This document shows, one piece after another, positions 25,788 to 32,654 of a stretch of DNA of 64,000 nt. Below the pieces are notes generated by a model. That model saw only the letters and a program-made list of their open reading frames with translations, did not search any database and had not been told where the DNA came from. Made by a program: the position numbers and the translations under genes. Source of the stretch: Falsochrobactrum tianjinense (lineage in GTDB: Bacteria; Pseudomonadota; Alphaproteobacteria; Rhizobiales; Rhizobiaceae); contig NZ_JAHRVA010000003.1 of NCBI RefSeq assembly GCF_019100495.1, positions 62,001 through 126,000 of the forward strand. Direction: 5' to 3'. Each line of letters opens with the position of its first letter. Position 1 is the stretch's first letter.

Positions 25788-25830
25788 ATCATATATGATG
25801 TTTGACACTTGTGGGGAGCACTGGTATTCA
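25788..25830 (+). promoter_or_regulatory. Palindrome and promoter candidate upstream of the split-transketolase region
   Basis: ATCATATATGAT (25788-25799) is a perfect 12-base palindrome. Immediately after lies TTGACA (25802-25807), 17 bases and TATTCA (25825-25830), a -35/-10-like pair with a weak -10. A GntR-type operator overlapping a promoter is a reasonable reading; transcription would run through the decayed segment into 26177. Confidence 0.4.
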
Positions 25831-25868
25831 ACTCACGACTTAAGGAGAGGTCGATAGAGGAGGGCGCA

Positions 25869-26060
25869 ATGAACAATCCAAATGCGTTAATTGTCAGTGC
25901 CTGCCTGGATTATGCCGCTAAAGCCGATCTTCGCTGATCGGAAGAGGTGTGGGCTTCTGGAGTGGCAGGTAGATAATGCTTTCGCCATTGGAGGCAGCAA
26001 GGCAATCGATCTCGGCAAGGCGCTTCGTTCATAACGATGCCTACGTCTACCGGATTATCG
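25869..26060 (+). pseudogene. Remnant of an iron-containing alcohol dehydrogenase-like gene
   Basis: A good ribosome site (GAGGAGGGCGCA) precedes an ATG at 25869 whose frame stops after 22 codons. Another frame reads FAIGGSKAIDLGKALRS (25981-26031), the NAD-binding GGGSxIDxAKA motif of Fe-dependent alcohol/maleylacetate dehydrogenases, and a further frame reads MPTSTG (26037-26054), the next conserved motif (IPTTAGTG). Motifs in order but in different frames with stops show a degraded gene. It precedes the transketolase genes and may have belonged to their operon. Confidence 0.45.
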
Positions 26061-26176
26061 CGCGGTCCACATTGGTTGCACGGCATTCCCGCAATTTCAT
26101 CCATACTCTGGCCTGATGCGATGCGTCAGGTCGAGGCGGATGGTGTAATTTCCCATATGCAAGCAGGAGATCACGG

Positions 26177-27064
26177 ATGGCTTCATCGACAGGTATTTCG
26201 GAAGCACTCAAATCAAACAGTTTCATGCCATCCGATGAAACGGTGGCCATGCTGAAGGAGCGAGCACGCTTCATTCGCCTTGAAACCGTGCGCCTTATCG
26301 ACATCGCAAAGACCGGCCATTACACGTCAGTGTTTTCGGCGGCCGAGATTTTTGCGGCGCTCTATTACGACGTCATGAAAATCCGTCGCGGGGAACCGGG
26401 CTGGGCTTCGCGCGACCGTTTCACAATCGGCAAGGGTCATGCCGCTGTTGGTCTTTTCCCAATCTATGCGGACCTCGACTTTTTCCCGAAGGAGTGGCTG
26501 GACAGCTACACGCGTCTCGGCAGCCCGCTCGGCGACCATCCGGATATGCGCAAGGTCCCCGGTGTCGATTTTTCATCGGGATCAATCGGCCATGCCCTAT
26601 CGAATGGTCTCGGGATGGTTCTCGCCCAGCGCTGGACCGGCGAAGACTACAAGGTCTTCTGCATGATGGGTGATGGCGAAATGCAGGAAGGTCAAGTCTG
26701 GGAAGCGGCGATGTCGGCTGCCCAGCACAAGGCGAAGAACCTGATCGCCATCATTGACCGTAACGGATATCAGCTTGATGGCAAAGTTGACGACGTCATG
26801 AACATCGAGCCACTTGACGAAAAATGGCGTGCATTCGGCTGGGAAGTCCACATTGTCGATGGCCACGATGTTGCTGCCACGACAGAACTGTTGCGTTGCG
26901 TCCGCGCTGATGACACCCGCGAGAAGCCGGTCTGCATCATCGCTAGGACGGTCAAGGGCAAGGGTGTCTCCTACATGGAAACCGAACCGGGCTGGCACCT
27001 CGGCTACCTCGATCCTTCCGACGCCGACGCTGCTATCGCTGAAATCAACTCCAGGGAGATCTGA
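26177..27064 (+). CDS. Transketolase, N-terminal (TPP-binding) subunit
   Basis: 295 residues equal to the first domain of transketolase: GHYTSVFSAAEIFAALY, DRFTIGKGHAAVGLFP, SSGSIGHALSNGLGMVLAQ and the TPP site MMGDGEMQEGQVWEAAMSA with the partner Asn in IIDRNGYQLDG. SD AGGAGA precedes the start. The split into two ORFs is common in Rhizobiales and in pathways with specialised transketolases (for example apulose-4-phosphate or sulfosugar transketolases), so the substrate may not be the pentose-phosphate set. The second subunit starts 1 base after the stop. Confidence 0.92.
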   Translation: MASSTGISEALKSNSFMPSDETVAMLKERARFIRLETVRLIDIAKTGHYTSVFSAAEIFAALYYDVMKIRRGEPGWASRDRFTIGKGHAAVGLFPIYADLDFFPKEWLDSYTRLGSPLGDHPDMRKVPGVDFSSGSIGHALSNGLGMVLAQRWTGEDYKVFCMMGDGEMQEGQVWEAAMSAAQHKAKNLIAIIDRNGYQLDGKVDDVMNIEPLDEKWRAFGWEVHIVDGHDVAATTELLRCVRADDTREKPVCIIARTVKGKGVSYMETEPGWHLGYLDPSDADAAIAEINSREI

Positions 27065-27065
27065 T

Positions 27066-28046
27066 ATGACCGGCCCTCTTTCCCCGAACTCCTGGCAGTA
27101 CCGCGGCCTCAACTCCGTTAATCCCGGCCTCGATCACCTTTCCAACGGCCTGATCGATTTGGTCAAAGCTGGTCACAATGTCATGGCCGGGTCCGCGGAC
27201 CTGCAATATTCGAACGGTCTGAACCGTTTTGCTGCAGCCTATCCGGACCGCTACGTCTCGTTCGGCATTTCCGAGCAGAACATGGTGAGCGCGGCGGCTG
27301 GCATCGCTACCTGCGGCGTCACCCCTTTTGTCGCGACCTTTGCATCATTTGTAGCACTGCTTGCCTGCGAACAAATCCGCATGGACATCGCTTATTCGGC
27401 ACAGCCGGTACGCCTGATCGGCCACCACACCGGTATCTCGCTTGGCTTCTACGGCACCTCCCATCATGCGACGGAGGACATTGCCACGACCCGCTCTATT
27501 GCGGATCTGACCGTAGTCTCTCCGGCCGATGGCGCTCAGCTTGAAGCCGCGATCCGTGCCTCGGCAGATCATGATCGCCCGATCTATTTCCGAATTGGCC
27601 GTGGTCGTGATCCAGTCGTTTACGACAAGGATATCACGTTCACCTTTGGCAAGGCGCATGAGCATCTCCAGGGCGAAGAGCTGACCATCATTGCTTGCGG
27701 CATGGCGGTTCACGGCGCGCTTGAAGCAGCGCGCGCAATGAATGCGGAAGGCCGTTCGATAGGTGTCATTGATATGGCATCGATCAAGCCTCTCGACCGG
27801 GACGCTATTCTTTCGGCTGCAGCACGCACCAGGAAGATGATGACCGTGGAAGAACACAATGTGCTCGGCGGGCTGGGTGCAGCCGTTTCGGAAGTTCTCA
27901 CCGATGAAGGTATGGGCGTGAAGCTCAAGCGCCACGGCATCTACGACGAGTATAGCCTCATTGCGCCTCCGACCCATCTCTACGCGCATTACAAGCTCGA
28001 CGCGGCAGGTATCCGCAGTGTCGCGGAGGAATTTCTCAAATCGTAA
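27066..28046 (+). CDS. Transketolase, C-terminal (pyrimidine/transketolase_C) subunit
   Basis: 326 residues from ATG 27066, preceded by CAGGGAGATCTGAT. It holds the PYR domain (FGISEQNMVSAAAGIATCG, with the catalytic Glu) and the C-terminal domain (MTVEEHNVLGGLGAAVSEVL). Together with the preceding ORF it makes a complete transketolase or DXS-like enzyme. A longer in-frame reading from 26814 overlaps the previous gene in another frame and is not credible. Confidence 0.92.
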   Translation: MTGPLSPNSWQYRGLNSVNPGLDHLSNGLIDLVKAGHNVMAGSADLQYSNGLNRFAAAYPDRYVSFGISEQNMVSAAAGIATCGVTPFVATFASFVALLACEQIRMDIAYSAQPVRLIGHHTGISLGFYGTSHHATEDIATTRSIADLTVVSPADGAQLEAAIRASADHDRPIYFRIGRGRDPVVYDKDITFTFGKAHEHLQGEELTIIACGMAVHGALEAARAMNAEGRSIGVIDMASIKPLDRDAILSAAARTRKMMTVEEHNVLGGLGAAVSEVLTDEGMGVKLKRHGIYDEYSLIAPPTHLYAHYKLDAAGIRSVAEEFLKS

Positions 28047-28141
28047 CAGAGACGCTTTTGCGAGGGCTGCTTTTATTTACCTGACACTGACAGTATGAGG
28101 ACGTGTAATATATTTCTGCCATCTGATACTGGGAGATGTTC

Positions 28142-28825
28142 ATGCCAACCACCAAGCCGCTTAACCGCGCAAACCTTTCGGAACAGCTTTACGAGGATTT
28201 GCGACGCAGATTGATGGATGGGCACTTCAAGCCCGGCCAGAGATTGGTTATTGCGGCATTTGCTGAACAATACGGCACCAGCATCACTCCCGTGCGCGAG
28301 GCGATCTTTCGTCTGGCGAGCGAAAGGGCGCTGGAGGTGCGGGCAGCAACGTCGATTGTGGTTCCGAAGCTGACATCCCAGGACCTGCGGGAAATCATTT
28401 CCATCCGCGTCGAACTTGAAGGTATAGCCGCATATCGGGTTGCCGAAATTGTGACAGCCGAGCAGATTGAGGAGTTTCAGGCGCTAAATGACAGTTTTAA
28501 CAAGGCTGCCAAAAGTGACCCGGAACTTGCAAGCCGCATTAACCGGGATTTCCATTTCCGGATACTGAAACTTGCAGGCATGCCCTATATTGAATCCATC
28601 TGCGAAAACATGTGGATGCTAATGGGGCCCTTCCTGAGAACATTCCATGAGGAGGTTCCCGTTCGGCAGTTGACCGGGAAGGACCATAAGCACCTCGATT
28701 TCATCGGAGCGCTGAAAGCCCGTGATCCTCTCGCTGCCAAGCGAGCCATGCAGGATGACGTGCGCTGGAGCTATGCGCTGGTTGCTGTGCAGGAGAAAGC
28801 CGAAGCGGCGACGTCTCCTGTTTGA
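28142..28825 (+). CDS. GntR-family regulator (FCD domain)
   Basis: 227 residues: winged helix at about 10-70 (YEDLRRRLMDGHFKPGQRLVIAAFAEQYGTSITPVREAIFRL) and an FCD helical effector domain with metal-type residues (RINRDFHFRI, DHKHLDFIGAL). ATG 28142 is 6 bases from GGGAG; an ATG two codons earlier is too close. It follows the transketolase genes by 95 bases and probably regulates them. Confidence 0.9.
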   Translation: MPTTKPLNRANLSEQLYEDLRRRLMDGHFKPGQRLVIAAFAEQYGTSITPVREAIFRLASERALEVRAATSIVVPKLTSQDLREIISIRVELEGIAAYRVAEIVTAEQIEEFQALNDSFNKAAKSDPELASRINRDFHFRILKLAGMPYIESICENMWMLMGPFLRTFHEEVPVRQLTGKDHKHLDFIGALKARDPLAAKRAMQDDVRWSYALVAVQEKAEAATSPV

Positions 28826-28895
28826 ATAAAGATCATGCAAAGGCTGTGTTGCAGGCAATCAGTGTTTAATTCCTTGCACGTGTCATAATATTATA

Positions 28896-29558
28896 TCATT
28901 CGAACAGATCGCTGCGTTGCATAAGTTGCAACCGGGTCCGGCGGATGTGGCTCCTGAGCAAAATGCTGGCGTGTTTGCCATCACGACGCTTGAGAGCATC
29001 TACCATTAGCCAATGCTCGTGATAAACCGGGGTCAGATTTTTGATCTCGACTGAAAGCGCATAAGCACGCCGATATTGTTGGGTCGTGTTCCAGAACTGG
29101 TGGATCATCTGAATGAGATTGACCATTTTTGAGCCTTCATAGCTCAACAGATGAAACTCCCTGTCGAGACGTAAGAAATCATCAATATCCTGTGCAGCTT
29201 CAATATCCTGCGCAAGCACCTCTAGCTGATCCAATGTCTCATCTGAGAGATGCGGGCAGCTTTCCTGAAGTGCAAGCGGCTCCAACTGCTCTCGAATCTT
29301 GTAAATTTCCACGCATTCGGCCTGATCCAGTTTTGATACCCAGGCGCCGCTATTTGGCACGAGGGTGATCAGCCCCTCGCTCTCCAATTGCCGCAGGGCT
29401 TCGCGCACGGGAATGCGACTGCTGTTATAGGCAGCGGCGAGTGTTTCCTGTCTCAGACGGCTACCGGGCTTTAGCTCGCCTTTCAGAATTGCTTCACGCA
29501 TCGCATCAGTTATGCGATTACTGGTGATTGCCGATACTGGTCGATTCTCAACTAGCAT
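28896..29558 (-). CDS. GntR-family regulator (FCD domain)
   Basis: 220 residues with winged helix (about 10-70, REAILKGELKPGSRLRQETLAAAYNSSRIPVREALRQLESEGL) and FCD domain (FLRLDREFHLLSYEGSKM). It converges on the 28142 regulator and lies 51 bases downstream of the VOC gene in the same direction. Its upstream sequence contains TTGGGTACTA (29593-29602), a degenerate copy of the regulon motif. It is one of two candidates for control of the 30-51 kb operons. Confidence 0.9.
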   Translation of the reverse strand: MLVENRPVSAITSNRITDAMREAILKGELKPGSRLRQETLAAAYNSSRIPVREALRQLESEGLITLVPNSGAWVSKLDQAECVEIYKIREQLEPLALQESCPHLSDETLDQLEVLAQDIEAAQDIDDFLRLDREFHLLSYEGSKMVNLIQMIHQFWNTTQQYRRAYALSVEIKNLTPVYHEHWLMVDALKRRDGKHASILLRSHIRRTRLQLMQRSDLFE

Positions 29559-29609
29559 GAAGGTGTTCCGCGCCCTGAATTTTGAATATTGATTGGGTAC
29601 TATAGAAGA

Positions 29610-30155
29610 TTATCTGGCCGGTTCAACGGGGTTCCATAATCTGCCGGTGGAGTTCTCTTCGTAATTCTTTCCGTTCGGAAATGAAACAAGTTCGAGCTGC
29701 ATTCCCCATGGCGTGAGAACATAAACCCAGGTTTGACCTCCACTTGGTCCGTCCTCGCGTATGACCGGCTCTCCAAGAATGCGGATGTTTTTTTGGCGAA
29801 GATAATCGACCGCAGCTTCCATATCATCCACATAAAACGCCAGATGGTGGCCGCCAATGTCGCTGTTCTGCGGCTGGAGCGTATTCTGTTCCGGTGCGCT
29901 ATATTCGAAAATCTCGAAATTGGAACCATGGCCGCAACGTAGAAATGCCAGTTGCTTCATGACGGCGCGCGGATGAACATTCAACTGAGTTTCCATCCAG
30001 TCCGTATCCGATTGAAATGGCCCCAGCCGATAAAACAGTTCGCATCCGATAATGTTTACAAAAAAGTCTATCGCCTCTTCCAGATTTGGAACAGTGAAGC
30101 CGATATGCTCTGTTCCGCGCAGGCCCGGAAGTGTTGCCGTCGAAGTCAAAGACAC
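29610..30155 (-). CDS. VOC (glyoxalase/dioxygenase fold) family protein
   Basis: 181 residues from a GTG start at 30155 preceded by GGGAGAGACTAA. Glyoxalase/bleomycin-resistance fold: GTEHIGFTVPNLEEAIDFFVNIIGCELFYRLG, with His at about 17, then HHLAFYVDDMEAAVDYLRQ, and LTPWGMQLELVSFPNG with the Glu ligand. Metal-dependent lyase, isomerase or dioxygenase chemistry is possible; the substrate is unknown. It is divergent from the class IV aminotransferase gene, sharing the motif-containing region 30156-30367. Confidence 0.8.
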   Translation of the reverse strand: MSLTSTATLPGLRGTEHIGFTVPNLEEAIDFFVNIIGCELFYRLGPFQSDTDWMETQLNVHPRAVMKQLAFLRCGHGSNFEIFEYSAPEQNTLQPQNSDIGGHHLAFYVDDMEAAVDYLRQKNIRILGEPVIREDGPSGGQTWVYVLTPWGMQLELVSFPNGKNYEENSTGRLWNPVEPAR

Positions 30156-30254
30156 TTAGTCTCTCCCAATCTCATAAATCTCACGCAATGCAATGTATTC
30201 AATCTAGGTTGAAAAATTATATTTTCCTAGCAAGAAAGCAGATTTATCATTTAT

Positions 30255-30264
30255 TTGTATCCAA
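30255..30264 (+). promoter_or_regulatory. Regulon motif copy TTGTATCCAA (site 1)
   Basis: Exact TTGTATCCAA in the gap between the VOC gene (minus) and the class IV aminotransferase (plus). A weaker relative, TGTATTCAA, is at 30194-30202. The motif recurs at 35058 and 37538, with one-mismatch copies at 34897, 37476 and 46618 on the other strand. GntR-type operator candidate; see findings. Confidence 0.45.
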
Positions 30265-30367
30265 TAATCGTCTGGCCTGCTAGTTTGCCGACGTAATTGG
30301 TTGATGGGTGAGGACAGGGATGATCGCGCGATGTGATCGAACTGATAAACCAGGACAAGAGGAAGTT

Positions 30368-31279
30368 ATGACTATTACAATCCATGATCCGAAAGACGGA
30401 TTTGCATTTATTCATGGTGAGTACGTCCCGCTGAAACAGGCTGCAATACCGATCACGGATCGCGGCTTTGTTCGTTCCGATGCTACCTATGACGTGACCC
30501 ATGTCTGGAATGGGTATTTTTTCAGACTGGATGATTATATCGACCGTTTTCATCAGTCTATGGAAGGTCTCCGCATGAGCCTTCCTTACAGCAAGGCCGA
30601 AATTGCCGAAATACTTCATGAACTGGTGCGCCGTTCCGGCCTGACCAATGCTTATGTGCAGATGACATGCACCCGAGGCGTTCCCAAGCCCGGTTCCCGC
30701 GATCCGCGCGAATGCGAGAACCGGTTCTATGCTTTTGCGCAGCCTTTTGTCTGGATTGCGAATGATGAGCAGCGCGCCAATGGATTAAGCATGGTTGTCT
30801 CTTCCGTGCAGCGCATTCCGCCCGAATCCATAGACCCCCGCATCAAGAACTTCCATTGGCTGGATTTGACCATGGGGATTTTTGAAGCTTACGACAGGAA
30901 TGCCGTTGTCTCTGTTCTCACAGATGGCAAAGGCAATCTCACGGAAGGCGCAGGCTTTAATATTTTTCTGGTCAGTGATGGCAAGCTGGCGACTCCGGAT
31001 CGCGGTATATTTGAAGGTATGACCCGGCGAACAGTCATTGAACTTGCCGAGGAAGCAGGCCTGGAAATCGAAGTGCGTCCGGTGAAGGTCGCAGAACTGG
31101 CTGCTGCGGATGAGGTTTTCATCACATCGACAGCCGGTGGTATTATGCCCGTTACCAAAGTTGACGACAACATTTATGGAAACGGCAAACCCGGTCCGGT
31201 TACACAGAAAATATACGACCTCTATTGGGGCAAACACGATGCCTTGTGGAAGGCCGACAAGGTCGATTATGCGGTATAA
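30368..31279 (+). CDS. Fold-type IV PLP aminotransferase (D-amino-acid/branched-chain/(R)-amine type)
   Basis: 303 residues from ATG 30368, preceded by AAGAGGAAGTT. PLP Lys is at about 160 in DPRIKNFHWLDL; Glu at about 193 in LTEGAGFNIFLV contacts the cofactor nitrogen, and TSTAGGIMPV is the C-terminal phosphate-binding motif. The N-terminal DRGFVRSDATYDVTHVWNGYFFRLDDYIDRF pattern is typical of D-amino-acid or (R)-selective amine transaminases. It probably transfers an amino group from the pathway substrate to pyruvate or 2-oxoglutarate. No co-operonic gene follows; a terminator hairpin is at 31313. Confidence 0.85.
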   Translation: MTITIHDPKDGFAFIHGEYVPLKQAAIPITDRGFVRSDATYDVTHVWNGYFFRLDDYIDRFHQSMEGLRMSLPYSKAEIAEILHELVRRSGLTNAYVQMTCTRGVPKPGSRDPRECENRFYAFAQPFVWIANDEQRANGLSMVVSSVQRIPPESIDPRIKNFHWLDLTMGIFEAYDRNAVVSVLTDGKGNLTEGAGFNIFLVSDGKLATPDRGIFEGMTRRTVIELAEEAGLEIEVRPVKVAELAAADEVFITSTAGGIMPVTKVDDNIYGNGKPGPVTQKIYDLYWGKHDALWKADKVDYAV

Positions 31280-31312
31280 AATCTGACAATCGACACTGCA
31301 CCGACGTGAAAT

Positions 31313-31338
31313 ATGGAGGCCGTTAATCCGGCCTCCAT
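31313..31338 (+). terminator. Bidirectional terminator-like stem-loop
   Basis: ATGGAGGCCG (31313-31322) pairs perfectly with CGGCCTCCAT (31329-31338) around TTAATC, between the convergent aminotransferase and E2 genes. Confidence 0.6.
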
Positions 31339-31373
31339 CCATGTCATTCGTTCAGCAAAGACCGCCGTCTCAT

Positions 31374-32636
31374 TCAAACCAACAATGTCATGGGCTGTTC
31401 AAGAGCGTTTTTGAACGTTTTGAGAAACTCGCCCGCCAATGCGCCATCAATGGCCCGATGATCAACGGATAGGGTGCAGGAAACGCATGTTGCCCCCACC
31501 AATTCCATACCCTGATAAACGGGACGACGCTCAGCGACTCCAATAGCCATGATAAGGCTTTGTGGTGGGTTTATAATTGCGGAAAACTCGCTGACACCAT
31601 ACATGCCCAGATTTGAAATTGATGCACTGCCGCCCTGATATTCGGCAGGCGTTAATTTGCCTGTACGTGCCTTTGCGGCCAGTTCACGTACCTCAGTGGA
31701 AATCGTACTCAAACTCTTCTTGTCTGCGTTGCGGATAATTGGGGTCATCAGGCCGCCCTCGATGGCGACCGCGACTGAAATATCGACCCGCGGCAAAACA
31801 ATCATTGCATCCTCTGTCCACATGACGTTGGTGCCTGGTGTTTTAGCCAACGCATAGGCCAGAGCCTTGATCATAAGATCATTGACCGAAATCTTTTCCG
31901 TCAGTCCCGACGCATTGATTTGATTGCGTAACGCCAGCATCTCATCGATATTGCAGTCAGTTCGCAGGTAAAAATGCGGTATTGTTGCTTTTGCCTCAGT
32001 GAGCCGGCGTGCGATCGCCTTGCGCATTGAACTGTGAGGAATGCGCTCTCCCTCAATAGTGGTTTCGGTTGCCAGTTCCTGTAACGGCTGGCTTTCCGGC
32101 ACGGCGATATTTGCGTTGTTCTTCGCGTTGATTGCGCGGTCCACATCAATGCGAACGATACGTCCTCTTGGTCCGCTGCCTTGCAGCGTCGCAAGCTCTA
32201 TCCCGTTTGTTTGTGCAACCCGGCGTGCCAGAGGAGACGCAGCAATACGCTTTTCATTGGTCGGTAACGCGGTGGGACTGACGGTTGAGACCGGTTTCGT
32301 CGATGCCCTGTCGTTGCCCTCTTTTGCCGCAAGTGTGGGAATATCCCTGTGGGGCGATGGAGGAACCTGCTTTACCTCGTGGCGCTCATATTCAGCCTGA
32401 TCTGGGAATATAAGGCCAAGTACGGTGCCAACTGGCACATCCGCGCCGCTGGTTGCGATTATGCCGCCGAGAATACCGGAAGCCGCAGCTTCCAATTCCA
32501 TGGTAGCCTTATCTGTTTCGATTTCGGCAATGATGTCGCCTTGTTGTACGGCTTCACCTTCGGCTTTCAGCCAGCGGGAAAGTGTACCGCTTTCCATTCC
32601 CGCAGAAAGGGAAGGGAGTATGATCTCGCGGGTCAT
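31374..32636 (-). CDS. Dihydrolipoamide acyltransferase (E2) of a 2-oxoacid dehydrogenase complex
   Basis: 420 residues in the usual order: lipoyl domain 1-80 with lipoyl Lys-43 in ETDKATMELEA, linker, peripheral subunit-binding domain at about 133-165 (SPLARRVAQTNGIELATLQGSGPRGRI), and catalytic domain from about 190 with SDxxR-type helix and the active-site DHRAIDGALAGEF near the C-terminus (His and Asp). It accepts the acyl group from E1 and passes it to CoA. SD AAAGGATCAAGTA precedes the ATG, 18 bases from the E1 stop. No E3 gene is present, so the shared lipoamide dehydrogenase elsewhere must serve. Confidence 0.92.
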   Translation of the reverse strand: MTREIILPSLSAGMESGTLSRWLKAEGEAVQQGDIIAEIETDKATMELEAAASGILGGIIATSGADVPVGTVLGLIFPDQAEYERHEVKQVPPSPHRDIPTLAAKEGNDRASTKPVSTVSPTALPTNEKRIAASPLARRVAQTNGIELATLQGSGPRGRIVRIDVDRAINAKNNANIAVPESQPLQELATETTIEGERIPHSSMRKAIARRLTEAKATIPHFYLRTDCNIDEMLALRNQINASGLTEKISVNDLMIKALAYALAKTPGTNVMWTEDAMIVLPRVDISVAVAIEGGLMTPIIRNADKKSLSTISTEVRELAAKARTGKLTPAEYQGGSASISNLGMYGVSEFSAIINPPQSLIMAIGVAERRPVYQGMELVGATCVSCTLSVDHRAIDGALAGEFLKTFKNALEQPMTLLV

Positions 32637-32654
32637 TACTTGATCCTTTCAGCG

